Made by a program: the position numbers and the translations under genes. The notes below the pieces were generated by a model. The model was not told the DNA's origin. It made no database searches and was given only the letters and a program-made list of their open reading frames with translations. A DNA stretch of 64,000 nucleotides. Source: Fuscovulum sp. GTDB taxonomy: Bacteria; Pseudomonadota; Alphaproteobacteria; Rhodobacterales; Rhodobacteraceae. The stretch is taken from positions 1,570,501 through 1,634,500 of the forward strand of contig CP136571.1 in assembly GCA_035192965.1 (NCBI GenBank), written 5' to 3'. Positions 32,752 through 42,041 of this stretch are shown here, in pieces (the stretch's first letter is position 1; each line of letters starts with the position of its first letter).

Positions 32752-33060
32752 ATGAGGACGGGCAACGAGAAAGCAGGGGCGGCTCAAGACCCCGAACAGG
32801 CGATAGCAGGCTTCATACAGGCACCCGCCTTCATCGAAACCAGAGATCCGGCGCGCGAGCGAGCAGACATCTCCCCCAGGTGGCGCGCGTAGCTGGACGC
32901 CCAGCGATGGGACAGGCGGCGGATCGAGCAGTGGCAGCAGCTCGATCCGCCGTTTCCGTTTTCAGGGCCCGGATATCCGGGTCTTGGTTTCAGGGCCCGA
33001 TACTCGGGCAGGGGCCTGACGGAGCAGGGCAATAGCTGCGTTAAAGGAGGCCGGAAGGCC
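32752..33060 (+). pseudogene. Nonsense-interrupted ORF upstream of mraZ
   Basis: An ATG at 32752 opens a 46-codon frame with protein-like sequence (GFIQAPAFIETRDPARER) ending at a TAG at 32890-32892 right after SPRWRA. The same frame continues open with equally protein-like LDAQRWDRRRIEQWQQLD-PPFPFSG up to and into mraZ. A single C-to-T type change (CAG or similar to TAG) would explain this, so I call it a probable pseudogene. It could instead be a genuine 46-aa protein. No strong ribosome site is seen. Near its end are two palindromic words, CCCGGATATCCGGG and CCCGATACTCGGG. Confidence 0.45.
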
Positions 33061-33061
33061 C

Positions 33062-33571
33062 ATGTCGGAGGCGTTCAGAGGCGAGTTCACCCAGAAGGTG
33101 GACGGTAAGGCGCGGGTGTCTATCCCGGCGCACTTTCGCCGTGTTCTGGAGGCCGGAGACCCTGACAGCACCCGCAAGCGTATCGTGATCGTCTATGGCG
33201 ATGAGCGGCGCAAGTTTGCCGAATGCTACACCATTGCAGGCGCACAGCGGCTTGAGGCTATGATCCGGCGGTTGCCGCTGGGATCGATGCAGCGCCGTTT
33301 GCTGGAGCGCAACATGATCACCCTGTCGGTGACGCTGGACATTGATGACGATGGCCGGATCGTGCTGCCGCAGAAGGTGCGCGAAAAGGCCGGTCTGTCC
33401 AGCTCGGACGCGGGCGAGGCGGTCTTTGCCGGTGCGCTGGACACGTTCCAGATCTGGAACCCCGAGACCTATCAGGCCGAGATCCTGCGCGCGGCGAGCG
33501 ATGAACTGGCGGCTTTGCCCGCCGATATGGACATCCTGTCGCTGCTGGGCGGCGAACTTCAGGAGACCTGA
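33062..33571 (+). CDS. mraZ: Transcriptional regulator MraZ
   Basis: A 169-aa protein with two SpoVT-AbrB-like repeats that forms ring-shaped oligomers and represses the division and cell-wall cluster. Repeat one is FRGEFTQKVDGKARVSIPAHFRRVLEAG, repeat two is TLDIDDDGRIVLPQKVREKAGLSS. It is longer than the E. coli form at both ends, as usual in Alphaproteobacteria. AAAGGAGG is placed about 12 bases upstream of the ATG. It is the first gene of the dcw series, with rsmH four bases downstream; presumed binding sites lie at 32544-32626. Confidence 0.93.
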   Translation: MSEAFRGEFTQKVDGKARVSIPAHFRRVLEAGDPDSTRKRIVIVYGDERRKFAECYTIAGAQRLEAMIRRLPLGSMQRRLLERNMITLSVTLDIDDDGRIVLPQKVREKAGLSSSDAGEAVFAGALDTFQIWNPETYQAEILRAASDELAALPADMDILSLLGGELQET

Positions 33572-33574
33572 GCC

Positions 33575-34579
33575 TTGGCCCCCGGCGATCAGGAGATCGG
33601 TCGCAAACCCCATATCCCGGTGCTGCTGCGCCCGTTGCTGGCGGCGGTGGCCCCGGTCGAGGGGGATTGGCTGGACGGCACCTTTGGTGCGGGCGGCTAT
33701 GCGCGCGGGTTGCTGGAGGCCGGTGCGGCGCGGGTGACGGGTGTGGACCGCGATCCGCTGGCGCTGGAGATGGCTGCAGGGTGGGCGGGGGACTATGGCG
33801 ACCGGCTGCGGCTGGTGGCGGGGACGTTTTCCGAGTTGGATAACCATGCGGGCGGCTTGCTGGACGGGGTCGTGCTGGATCTGGGCGTGTCGTCGATGCA
33901 GTTGGACCGGGCCGAGCGCGGGTTTTCGTTCCAGAAGGACGGGCCTTTGGACATGCGGATGAGCCAGGACGGTGAGAGCGCCGCCGATCTGGTGAATGGC
34001 GCAGATGAGGGCGTGCTGGCCGATATCCTGTATCATTACGGTGAAGAGCGCGCCTCGCGCCGGATTGCCAAGGCGATTGTCGAGGCGCGGGCGGTGGAGC
34101 CGATCACGCGGACGCTGCGGCTGGCCGAGATCGTGGCCAAATGCCTGCCGCGCCCCAAGCCCGGCCAGAGCCATCCGGCGACGCGCAGCTTTCAGGCCAT
34201 CCGGATTGCGGTGAACACCGAATTTCAGGAACTGGCCGACGGGCTGCAGGCCGCCGAACGGGCCTTGAAGCCCGGCGGGCGGCTGGCGGTGGTGACGTTC
34301 CACAGCCTTGAGGACCGGATCGTGAAGCGGTTCTTCCAGATTGCCAGCGGGACGGAATCCAATGCCAACCGCTATGCCCCGGCCAAGGCCGACACCACGG
34401 CGCGGTTCGAGATGATTACCCGCAAGGCCGTTGCCCCGGATGATGACGAATTGGCTGAGAACCCGCGTGCGCGCAGTGCCAAGCTGCGCGTAGCGCGGCG
34501 CACCCATGCGCCCTCGGCCCCGATTGCGCCCGATCTGCTGGGCCTGCCTGTGATACAACCGAAGAAAGGACGCCGCTGA
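33575..34579 (+). CDS. rsmH: 16S rRNA (cytosine1402-N4)-methyltransferase
   Basis: A 334-aa SAM-dependent enzyme modifying C1402 in the ribosomal P-site. Markers are [10 protein letters not shown] near the N-terminus, [19 protein letters not shown] (SAM motif I), [41 protein letters not shown] and [22 protein letters not shown] at 33575 is the likely start, with AGGAG nine bases upstream inside the mraZ 3' end. Its stop overlaps the ftsL start by one base, so translation is coupled. Confidence 0.93.
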   Translation: MAPGDQEIGRKPHIPVLLRPLLAAVAPVEGDWLDGTFGAGGYARGLLEAGAARVTGVDRDPLALEMAAGWAGDYGDRLRLVAGTFSELDNHAGGLLDGVVLDLGVSSMQLDRAERGFSFQKDGPLDMRMSQDGESAADLVNGADEGVLADILYHYGEERASRRIAKAIVEARAVEPITRTLRLAEIVAKCLPRPKPGQSHPATRSFQAIRIAVNTEFQELADGLQAAERALKPGGRLAVVTFHSLEDRIVKRFFQIASGTESNANRYAPAKADTTARFEMITRKAVAPDDDELAENPRARSAKLRVARRTHAPSAPIAPDLLGLPVIQPKKGRR

Positions 34580-34977
34580 TGCGCCCGGTGTTTTTCGTTC
34601 TGTCCTTCATCGCCGTGATGGGATTGGCCTTTTGGGCCTATCGCGAGAATTACGCGACGCAGAGCGCGCTGCGCGAGATGGGGCGGTTGCAGGATGAGAT
34701 TGCAAGTTTGCGCGAGGCGCTGGCGTTGCAGCGGGCGGAATGGGCCTATTTGAACCGGCCCGAGCGGCTGCGGGAACTGGCGACGCTGAACTTTGACCGG
34801 CTGGGGCTGTTGCCGCTGGAGCCGACGCAATTCGGGGCGGCGGCGCAAGTGTCCTATCCTGCGCCGATGATCCTGCCGGGGGATGACATGTTCCCCGACA
34901 TCTCGAACCCGGTGGATGTGACCGGGCAGATTTCCAATGAAATGGCTCCGCCTCCTGCTGACGGACAATTCCCATGA
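34579..34977 (+). CDS. ftsL: Cell division protein FtsL
   Basis: A 132-aa bitopic inner-membrane protein. A short cytoplasmic start, one transmembrane helix (VFFVLSFIAVMGLAFWAY), then a leucine-zipper-like coiled coil (ALREMGRLQDEIASLREALALQRAEWAYLNRPERLRELA) in the periplasm. This fits the divisome linker FtsL, which pairs with FtsB. The Pro-rich C-terminal 45 residues are an extension seen in Rhodobacteraceae. Its position between rsmH and ftsI confirms the assignment. Confidence 0.88.
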   Translation: MRPVFFVLSFIAVMGLAFWAYRENYATQSALREMGRLQDEIASLREALALQRAEWAYLNRPERLRELATLNFDRLGLLPLEPTQFGAAAQVSYPAPMILPGDDMFPDISNPVDVTGQISNEMAPPPADGQFP

Positions 34978-36761
34978 TCCGCACTCCCCTGCGCCCGCTT
35001 GCCCGTATTCTGCTTGCCCGTCAGAAGGGCGAGAACCCCGACACGATCGAGCGCGAAAACCTGCGCCTGCGGCATGAGGAAATTCGCGACCGCACGCGGG
35101 CGCGGGCCGAGGTGCGGCTGTTGTTCCTGAGCCTGGGGTTTCTGGCGGCGTTTTCCACCATCGGGGCGCGGATGGGCCTGTTGGCGGCGACCGAGCCGGT
35201 CGAGCCGCGTTCAGCCGCGGCGGGGGCGCAAATACTTGCGACGCGGGCGGATATCACCGACCGCAACGGGCGCATTCTGGCGACGAATATGCAGACCTAT
35301 GCGCTTTATGCGCAGCCCAAGGATATGGTCGATCCGGGCCGGGTGTCGCGGGAACTGGCGAAGATTTTCCCCGAGATTGACCCGGTGGCGATGGAGCGGC
35401 GGCTGACGGACGGGCGGTCTTTCCTGTGGATCCGGCGGGTGATGAGCCCGGAACAGATGCAGCGCGTGCATGAGATTGGTGATCCGGGCCTGCTGTTCGG
35501 GCCGCGCGAGATGCGGTTGTATCCGAACGGAACCTTGGCCGCGCATGTGCTGGGCGGGGCATCGTTCGGGGCCGAGGGCGTGTCGTCGGCCGAGGTGATC
35601 GGGACGGCGGGGATCGAGAAGGCGCTGGATGCGCGGCTGCGCGATCCGGCGCAGGCGGGGGCACCGCTGGAACTGTCGATCGACCTGACATTGCAGGCGG
35701 CGGTGGAAGAAATTCTGGGCACCGGCATGACCATGCTGAATGCCAAGGGTGCGGCGGCGATCCTGATGGATGTGCGGACCGGGGAGATCCTGTCGCTGGC
35801 GTCGCTGCCGGCATTTGATCCGAATGACCGGCCCAACCCTTTGGTGAAGGGCGATCCGGGCGACAGCCCGCTGTTCAACCGTGCGGTGCAGGGGGTGTAT
35901 GAACTGGGGTCGACCTTCAAGATATTCACCGTGGCCAATGCGTTGAACCTTGGGCTGGTGGCGCCGGATACGATGGTCGATGCCAATGCGCCGCGCCGCT
36001 GGGGCCGGTTCACGATCAAGGAATTTCAGGGCAAGAACTATGGGCCGCTGCTTTCGGTTGAGAATGTGATCGTGAAATCGTCGAACGTCGGCACGGCCAA
36101 TCTGGCGCTGATGATCGGGGCAGAGCGGCAGGCGGCGTTCTTCCAGTCGCTCGGGTTCTTTGATCCGACGGTGGTGGAACTGGTCGAGGCACCGGGAGCG
36201 AAGCCCATCGTGCCGAAGCGGTGGCCGGATATCACGACGATTACAACGTCTTATGGGCATGGCATTTCCGCAAGCCCGATGCATCTGGCGGTGGCCTATG
36301 CGGCGATTGCCAATGGCGGGGTGCGGGTGACGCCCACGCTGTTGCGCGGGGGCGTGCCGCAGAACGGGCCGCGCGTGATGACGCAGGAAACGGCGCGGGC
36401 GTCGGTGCATATGCTGCGCGGTGTGGTGGAGCATGGGACGGCGACGCTGGGTGATGTGCCGGGCTATCAGGTGGCCGGCAAGACCGGGACCGCGGAAAAG
36501 CCCAATGCGCAAGGCGGCTATGACGAGGACAAGGTGGTGAACACCTTTGCCAGCATGTTCCCCGCAGATGACCCGAAATATGTGCTGGTGGTGACGTTGG
36601 ATGAGCCGGTGGAGACATCGGGCAGCGAGCCGCGCCGCACGGCGGGCTGGACCGCGGTGCCGGTGGCGGGCGAGATCATCCGCCGGGCGGCGCCGCTTCT
36701 GGGACTGCGGCCGGTGGTTGAACCCCCGCCGGTGGATGAGCTAACAGCCGTCGCGAACTGA
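34974..36761 (+). CDS. ftsI: Septal peptidoglycan transpeptidase FtsI (PBP3)
   Basis: A 595-aa class-B penicillin-binding protein that cross-links septal peptidoglycan. There is a basic cytoplasmic N-terminus, a transmembrane helix at about residues 45-65, the pedestal domain (RADITDRNGRILATN), and the transpeptidase with active-site Ser313 in ELGSTFKIFTV (SxxK), SSN in VKSSNVGTANL and KTG at about 503 in VAGKTGTAEKPN. The start overlaps ftsL by four bases. It belongs to the mraZ-to-mraY operon. Confidence 0.95.
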   Translation: MIRTPLRPLARILLARQKGENPDTIERENLRLRHEEIRDRTRARAEVRLLFLSLGFLAAFSTIGARMGLLAATEPVEPRSAAAGAQILATRADITDRNGRILATNMQTYALYAQPKDMVDPGRVSRELAKIFPEIDPVAMERRLTDGRSFLWIRRVMSPEQMQRVHEIGDPGLLFGPREMRLYPNGTLAAHVLGGASFGAEGVSSAEVIGTAGIEKALDARLRDPAQAGAPLELSIDLTLQAAVEEILGTGMTMLNAKGAAAILMDVRTGEILSLASLPAFDPNDRPNPLVKGDPGDSPLFNRAVQGVYELGSTFKIFTVANALNLGLVAPDTMVDANAPRRWGRFTIKEFQGKNYGPLLSVENVIVKSSNVGTANLALMIGAERQAAFFQSLGFFDPTVVELVEAPGAKPIVPKRWPDITTITTSYGHGISASPMHLAVAYAAIANGGVRVTPTLLRGGVPQNGPRVMTQETARASVHMLRGVVEHGTATLGDVPGYQVAGKTGTAEKPNAQGGYDEDKVVNTFASMFPADDPKYVLVVTLDEPVETSGSEPRRTAGWTAVPVAGEIIRRAAPLLGLRPVVEPPPVDELTAVAN

Positions 36762-36781
36762 AGCAGGCAGGAGCGCGGGAC

Positions 36782-38260
36782 ATGGCCGGGGCGAAGAAAC
36801 TGTCGGAACTCGGTCTGGCGGCGCGGGGCGGGCGCGACCCGGTGCTGACCGGTGTCACGGCGGACAGCCGGGCGGTGAAGGATGGGTTTCTGTTCGCAGC
36901 CCTGCCAGGGGCGGTGCTGCATGGGGCCGAGTTCATCGGCCCCGCATTGCGGATGGGCGCGGCGGCAGTGCTGACCGATGCCGAGGGCGCACGGATCGCG
37001 GCAGAGGCTTTGGCGGGCAGCAGCGTGGCGCTGGTGGTGGCCGAGGATGCGCGGGCGGCCCTGTCGGGTGCGGCGGCGCTGTGGTTCGGGGCGCAGCCCG
37101 ACACCATGGTTGCGGTGACCGGGACCAATGGCAAGACATCGGTCGCGACCTTCACGCGCCAGATCTGGATGGCGCTGGGCCATGCGGCGATCAATATCGG
37201 GACCACCGGTGTAGAGGGGGCCTGGGCGGCACCGTCGAGCCACACGACGCCGGACGCGCTGACGCTGCATTCCATGCTGGCGCAGGCGGCGGGGGCGGGG
37301 GTGACCCATGCGGCGATGGAGGCATCGTCGCACGGGCTCGATCAGCGGCGGATGGATGGCGTGCGGCTGGCGGCGGCGGGGTTCACGAATTTCACGCAAG
37401 ATCATCTGGACTATCACGGCACGATGGAGGCCTATTTCGCGGCCAAGGCGGCGCTGTTCGCGCGCGTGTTGCCGCCCGAGGGCGTGGCGGTGGTGAACCT
37501 GAATGATGCCCATGGCGCGCAGGTGGCCGAGGTGGCGCAGACGCGTGGGCAGCGCGTGCTGACCGTGGGGCATGGCGCGGGCTGTGACCTGCGACTGCTT
37601 GGCCAGCGCTATGATGCGACGGGGCAGGAGGTGCGGTTTCAGTGGCAGGGACAGCCGCATCAGGTGCGACTTGATCTGATCGGCGGATTTCAGGCGGAGA
37701 ATGTGGCGCTGGCGGCGGGGCTGGTGATCGCGGCGGGTGAGGAGCCTGCGGCGGTGTTCCGGGTGCTGCCATCCTTGCAGGGTGTGCGCGGGCGGATGCA
37801 GTTGGCCGCCACGCGCCGGAACGGGGCGGCGGTGTTTGTGGATTATGCCCATACGCCGGATGCGGTGGCGACCGCGCTGCGCGCGCTGCGGCCGCATGTG
37901 ATGGGGCGGATCGTGATCGTCTTTGGAGCGGGCGGTGACCGGGACCGGACCAAGCGCCCCCTGATGGGGGCGGCGGCGCGGGAATTTGCCGACGTGCTGT
38001 TCGTGACCGACGACAATCCGAGAAGCGAGGAGCCTGCTGCGATCCGGGCCGAGATCATGGCGGCCTGCCCCGAGGCCAATGAGGTGGGAGACCGGGCCGA
38101 GGCGATCTTGCGCGGGGTGGATGCGCTGGGGCCGGGCGATGCGCTGCTGATCGCGGGCAAGGGGCATGAGACGGGGCAGATCATCAAGGGCGATGTCTAT
38201 CCCTTTGACGATGTGGAACAGGCGAGCATCGCTGTGGCGGCGCTGGATGGGGTGATCTGA
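36782..38260 (+). CDS. murE: UDP-MurNAc-L-Ala-D-Glu:meso-diaminopimelate ligase
   Basis: A 492-aa Mur ligase that adds meso-diaminopimelate to the peptidoglycan precursor. The ATP loop is VAVTGTNGKTSVATF (about residues 110-124). The central domain has IGTTGVEG and FTNFTQDHLDYHGTMEAYF, including the conserved His/Asp pair. The amino-acid-specific motif DDNPRSEEP near residue 410 is the hallmark of DAP-adding MurE rather than Lys-adding enzymes. The start at 36782 follows CAGGAGCG, and the stop overlaps murF by one base. Confidence 0.95.
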   Translation: MAGAKKLSELGLAARGGRDPVLTGVTADSRAVKDGFLFAALPGAVLHGAEFIGPALRMGAAAVLTDAEGARIAAEALAGSSVALVVAEDARAALSGAAALWFGAQPDTMVAVTGTNGKTSVATFTRQIWMALGHAAINIGTTGVEGAWAAPSSHTTPDALTLHSMLAQAAGAGVTHAAMEASSHGLDQRRMDGVRLAAAGFTNFTQDHLDYHGTMEAYFAAKAALFARVLPPEGVAVVNLNDAHGAQVAEVAQTRGQRVLTVGHGAGCDLRLLGQRYDATGQEVRFQWQGQPHQVRLDLIGGFQAENVALAAGLVIAAGEEPAAVFRVLPSLQGVRGRMQLAATRRNGAAVFVDYAHTPDAVATALRALRPHVMGRIVIVFGAGGDRDRTKRPLMGAAAREFADVLFVTDDNPRSEEPAAIRAEIMAACPEANEVGDRAEAILRGVDALGPGDALLIAGKGHETGQIIKGDVYPFDDVEQASIAVAALDGVI

Positions 38261-39702
38261 TGGTGTTGTGGACTTCGGATGCGGCGGTGGCGGCCACGGG
38301 CGGGCGCGTGACGAAGCGCTGGGCCGCGACGGGCGTGTCGATCGACACGCGGACGCTGCGGCCGGGGGAGTTGTTTGTTGCGCTGAAAGATGTGCGCGAC
38401 GGGCATGATTTCGTGAAGGCCGCGCTGGACAAGGGCGCCGCGGCGGCGCTGGTGTCGCATATCCCCGAGGGCGTGGCGGCGGATGCGCCGCTGCTGATCG
38501 TGCCGGATGTGCTGCGTGCGCTGGAGGATCTGGGCCGCGCGGCACGGGCGCGCACGAAGGCCAAGGTGGTCGGGATCACCGGGTCGGTGGGCAAGACATC
38601 GACCAAGGAAATGCTGCGCGCCATTCTGGGCGGGCAGGGCCGGGTGCATGCGGCTGAGGCGAGTTACAACAACCACTGGGGCGTGCCGCTGACGCTGGCG
38701 CGGATGCCGGAAGAGACGGAATTCGCGGTGATCGAGATCGGGATGAACCATCCCGGCGAGATCGCGCCTTTGGCGCGGATGGCCGACCTTGACGTGGCGA
38801 TGATCACGACCGTCGCGCCTGCGCATCTGGAAGCATTCGAGAGCATCGAGGGGATCGCGCATGAGAAGGCGTCGATCCTGGACGGCCTGCGGCCCGGTGG
38901 GGTGGCGGTGCTGAATGCCGATATCGCCACGACCCCGATCCTGCGCGCCAAGGCGGCGGCGGTGGGGGCAAAGGCGGTGATGTTCGGGACTGCGGCGGAT
39001 GCGGATTGGCGCATTCTGTCGGTCGAGATTGCGGGCGAGACGACGGTGGTGCGCGCCACGCGCAGGGGCGAGGCGCTGCTGTTCAAGGTGCGATCCCCCG
39101 GGCGGCATTTCGCGGCAAATGCGACCGGCGCGCTGGCCGTGGCCGAGGCGATGGGCTGCGATCCGGCAATCACGGCCTGCGATATCGGGCAATGGTCGCC
39201 GCCCGTCGGGCGCGGGACGCGCGAGCGGATCATGATGGACACGCTGGAAGAGACCGGGTTCGACCTGATCGACGATGCCTTCAACGCCAATCCGGCCAGT
39301 ATGGCGGCAGCGTTGGATGTGCTGATTGCCGCCGTGCCAGAGAACGGGATCGGGCGGCTGGCGACGGGGCGGCGGATTGCCGTGCTGGGCGACATGCTGG
39401 AATTGGGGCCGACCGAAGGCGAACTGCACGCCGCCATTGCGCGCCATCCCGGGCTGGAGACGGTGACAGTAATTCATTGCGTGGGTCCCCGGATGCGCGC
39501 GTTGTGGCAGGCCTTGCCGCGCGGTCAGCGGGGGGATTGGGCAGAGACGGCGGGCGACCTTGCAGCGCGGGCGCGGTCGATCATCGATGCCGGGGATATC
39601 GTGCTGGTGAAGGGATCAAAGGGATCCAAGGTCAGTCTTGTCGTTGACGCGCTGAGGAAACTGGGGCAGGCGGTGGCGCCAAAGAACGCGGGGACTGAGT
39701 GA
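38260..39702 (+). CDS. murF: UDP-MurNAc-tripeptide:D-Ala-D-Ala ligase
   Basis: A 480-aa Mur ligase that completes the UDP-MurNAc-pentapeptide. Seen are [27 protein letters not shown] near the N-terminus, the ATP-binding [21 protein letters not shown] (about residues 103-123), [26 protein letters not shown] and [20 protein letters not shown]. The GSVGKTSTK variant of the P-loop is characteristic of MurF. Start overlaps murE by one base, and mraY begins two bases after the stop, so translation is coupled along the operon. Confidence 0.95.
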   Translation: MVLWTSDAAVAATGGRVTKRWAATGVSIDTRTLRPGELFVALKDVRDGHDFVKAALDKGAAAALVSHIPEGVAADAPLLIVPDVLRALEDLGRAARARTKAKVVGITGSVGKTSTKEMLRAILGGQGRVHAAEASYNNHWGVPLTLARMPEETEFAVIEIGMNHPGEIAPLARMADLDVAMITTVAPAHLEAFESIEGIAHEKASILDGLRPGGVAVLNADIATTPILRAKAAAVGAKAVMFGTAADADWRILSVEIAGETTVVRATRRGEALLFKVRSPGRHFAANATGALAVAEAMGCDPAITACDIGQWSPPVGRGTRERIMMDTLEETGFDLIDDAFNANPASMAAALDVLIAAVPENGIGRLATGRRIAVLGDMLELGPTEGELHAAIARHPGLETVTVIHCVGPRMRALWQALPRGQRGDWAETAGDLAARARSIIDAGDIVLVKGSKGSKVSLVVDALRKLGQAVAPKNAGTE

Positions 39703-39703
39703 G

Positions 39704-40786
39704 ATGTTTTATTGGCTGACGGCCTTTTCGGATGGCGGCGATTTCTTCAACCTGTTCCGCTATCAGACGGTGCGGGCGGGGGGCGCGTTCCTGACGGCGC
39801 TGGTGTTCGGCTTCGTCTTCGGGCGGCCGCTGATCGACCTGTTGCGCCGCAAGCAGAAGAAGGGCCAGCCGATCCGCGATGACGGCCCGCAAAGCCATTT
39901 CGCCAAGGCAGGGACTCCCACGATGGGGGGATTGCTGATCCTGTCGGCGCTGATGGTATCGACGCTGCTTTGGGCGCGGTGGGACAATCCCTATGTCTGG
40001 ATCGTGCTGCTGGTGACGTTGGCCTTTGGCCTGATCGGTTTTGCCGATGACTATGCGAAGGTGACCAAGCAGAACACCAAGGGCGTGTCGGGGCGGGTGC
40101 GGTTCGGCGCGGGGCTGGTAATCGCGGCGCTGGCCACCTATGCGGCGGCGAGCTTTCATCCCGGGCCGCTGACCAACCAACTGGCCTTTCCGTTCTTCAA
40201 GGACCTGCTGTTGAACATGTGGCTGTTCTTCATCCCCTTTGGCATGGTGGTGATCGTGGGGGCGGCCAATGCGGTGAACCTGACCGATGGTCTGGACGGG
40301 CTGGCCATCATGCCGGTGATGATCGCGGCGGGCACCTTTGGCGTGATCGCCTACGTGGTGGGAAATGCCAATTACACCGAATATCTGGGCGTGCATTTCG
40401 TGCCCGGCACGGGGGAACTCTTGATCTTCTGCGCGGCGCTGTTCGGGGGCGGGATGGGGTTCCTGTGGTACAACGCGCCACCTGCGGCGGTGTTCATGGG
40501 CGATACCGGATCGCTCGCGCTGGGCGGGGCTTTGGGCGCGATTGCGGTCTGCACCAAGCATGAAATCGTGCTGGCCATCGTGGGCGGGCTGTTCGTGGTG
40601 GAGGCGCTGAGCGTCATCATTCAGGTCGCCTATTTCAAGGCGACGGGAAAGCGCGTGTTCCTGATGGCGCCGATCCACCACCACTTTGAGAAGAAGGGCT
40701 GGGCCGAGCCGCAGATCGTGATCCGGTTCTGGATCATCTCACTGATTTTGGCGCTGGTGGGGTTGGCGACGCTGAAGCTGCGGTGA
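39704..40786 (+). CDS. mraY: Phospho-N-acetylmuramoyl-pentapeptide transferase
   Basis: A 360-aa integral membrane enzyme with about ten helices that moves phospho-MurNAc-pentapeptide onto undecaprenyl phosphate to give lipid I. Conserved blocks are [47 protein letters not shown] with the catalytic Asp pair, [32 protein letters not shown] and [13 protein letters not shown]. Length and all motifs are standard. It is the last dcw gene in this segment: a strong terminator follows at 40815, so murD and the remaining dcw genes are not contiguous here. Confidence 0.96.
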   Translation: MFYWLTAFSDGGDFFNLFRYQTVRAGGAFLTALVFGFVFGRPLIDLLRRKQKKGQPIRDDGPQSHFAKAGTPTMGGLLILSALMVSTLLWARWDNPYVWIVLLVTLAFGLIGFADDYAKVTKQNTKGVSGRVRFGAGLVIAALATYAAASFHPGPLTNQLAFPFFKDLLLNMWLFFIPFGMVVIVGAANAVNLTDGLDGLAIMPVMIAAGTFGVIAYVVGNANYTEYLGVHFVPGTGELLIFCAALFGGGMGFLWYNAPPAAVFMGDTGSLALGGALGAIAVCTKHEIVLAIVGGLFVVEALSVIIQVAYFKATGKRVFLMAPIHHHFEKKGWAEPQIVIRFWIISLILALVGLATLKLR

Positions 40787-40790
40787 GGGC

Positions 40791-40809
40791 GATTTTTCTG
40801 CGAAAAATC
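40791..40809. repeat. Single AT-rich hairpin of the TTTC/GAAA type
   Basis: GATTTTTC/GAAAAATC with loop TGC directly after mraY, the same design as the hairpin clusters elsewhere, standing just before a classical terminator. Confidence 0.75.
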
Positions 40810-40814
40810 TGGGG

Positions 40815-40839
40815 GGGCGGTCCGGTGGACCGCCCTTTT
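40815..40839 (+). terminator. Rho-independent terminator after mraY
   Basis: An 8-bp stem GGCGGTCC/GGACCGCC with loop GGT, followed by CTTTTCC, lies 30 bases after the mraY stop and close to the convergent bioY end. Confidence 0.88.
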
Positions 40840-40847
40840 CCGTTGGA

Positions 40848-41390
40848 TCAGTGGCGCGAGGGCAGGAAGTCCGGGCGCATGCGGGCGAGGCTGTGGGTGA
40901 TGAGGCCCGTGACCGCCACCTTGATCAGGTCACCGGGCAGGTAGGGTGTGATCAGAAGTGTGGCCTCGGGCAGGGACTTGCCCAGCATCAGCGCCATGCC
41001 GGGGATGCCGAAGGCGTAAAGCGTGATGACCCCGCCAAGAAAGGCGCCAAGGCCCGCTGCGAGGCCGATGGGCGCGCGGCTGCGTTCCACAATCAGGCCC
41101 GCCACGAAGGCGGCGATGGGGAAGCCGATCAGGAAACCCATGGTGGGTGACGCAAAAACGCCCAGACCGCCGCGCCCGCCGGACAGAAGCGGCAGGCCGA
41201 TGGCGACGAGAAGCAGGAACAGCAGCACCGCCAGCGCGCCGCGTTTGGCCCCCAGCACGGTGCCGCACAGCATGATGCCAAGGCTTTGCGCGGTGATCGG
41301 CACGCCAGTGGCCAGCGTGATCTGTGGCACGAAGCCCAAAACCGCGATCAGGGCCGCGAAGAGGGCGATGTGGGACAGGCTGCGTTCCAT
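40848..41390 (-). CDS. bioY: Biotin transporter S-component BioY
   Basis: A 180-aa inner-membrane substrate-binding protein with about six helices for high-affinity biotin uptake. Family features include QITLATGVPITAQSLGIMLCGTVLGAKRGALAVLLFLLLVAIGLPLLSGGRGG, the GGRGG loop and FLIGFPIAAFVAGLI. The ATG at 41390 has AGGAG seven bases upstream; the nine-residue extension to 41417 lacks a site. It is the third gene of bioM-bioN-bioY, which together form an energy-coupling-factor importer. Confidence 0.93.
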   Translation of the reverse strand: MERSLSHIALFAALIAVLGFVPQITLATGVPITAQSLGIMLCGTVLGAKRGALAVLLFLLLVAIGLPLLSGGRGGLGVFASPTMGFLIGFPIAAFVAGLIVERSRAPIGLAAGLGAFLGGVITLYAFGIPGMALMLGKSLPEATLLITPYLPGDLIKVAVTGLITHSLARMRPDFLPSRH

Positions 41391-41417
41391 GGGCGTCTCC
41401 TTATGGGTGGCGCGCAT

Positions 41418-42017
41418 CTAGCCTGCGCCGCCGCGGGCCCGCAAGGCCTCGGCCACCTGATCGGCATCGTCGAGGGTGGCGAGCGTGGCCGGAGTGAGGA
41501 TGCGCCAGCCGGGGCGGCGCGGGGAGCGAGCGCGCCATGCCTCCGATATGCGGGTCAGGCGGTCGGAGAGGACGGGCAGGAAGCGGATGGTCAGCGCGAT
41601 GGCCAAGGCAAGGGTGCGCGGGGAGAGGCCAAGGCGCGCGAGGGGGGCGGCCAGGCGTTCGATGACAGTGATCATGTCGGAAAGGCGCGTGGTCATGGTC
41701 ACAAGGTTGGCGGCGGCGAGGGCGGTGGTCAGGCGCAAAAGGACGATGGCGCCGCCACGCGGGTCTTGGGTCCAGAGGTGCCAGAGCACAAGGATCAGCG
41801 CGAAGGGCCAAAGCGGGCGCAGCAGGCGCAGGGCATGGGCGGCGAAGGGCCAGCCGCCCGGCAGGTGCAGCGCCGCGATGGCGGCAAGGGCGACGGCGAG
41901 GGTGATGGGGCTGTTCAGTTGAAAGAGCAGGAAGGTGAAGACAGCCAGTGCCGCCAGCTTCCCCCCGGCGGGCAGGCGGTGCAGGGGCGTTTGCACGGGC
42001 GAGGTGAGGGCGAGCAT
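41418..42017 (-). CDS. bioN: Energy-coupling factor transmembrane protein BioN
   Basis: A 199-aa T-component. Hydrophobic helices surround the cytoplasmic coupling region, where the Ala-Arg-containing motif SEAWRARSPRRPGW is close to the family's A-R-G type signatures that bind the ATPase. An RFLPVLSDRLTRI segment precedes it. It lies between the ATPase BioM and the S-component BioY. The protein is at the short end for EcfT, as usual for BioN. Confidence 0.88.
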   Translation of the reverse strand: MLALTSPVQTPLHRLPAGGKLAALAVFTFLLFQLNSPITLAVALAAIAALHLPGGWPFAAHALRLLRPLWPFALILVLWHLWTQDPRGGAIVLLRLTTALAAANLVTMTTRLSDMITVIERLAAPLARLGLSPRTLALAIALTIRFLPVLSDRLTRISEAWRARSPRRPGWRILTPATLATLDDADQVAEALRARGGAG

Positions 42018-42041
42018 GGGCGGGGCCTTGTGCTGCGGCGA

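Noticed and set aside
32652..33035. A 127-codon plus-strand frame upstream of mraZ
   Set aside because: Composition is Arg/Gly/Ser-rich and not protein-like. The shifted frame from 32752 gives a much more natural sequence despite its amber codon.
32265..33061. RNase P RNA gene upstream of mraZ
   Set aside because: The conserved GAGGAAAGTCC and related P-RNA core sequences are absent on both strands.
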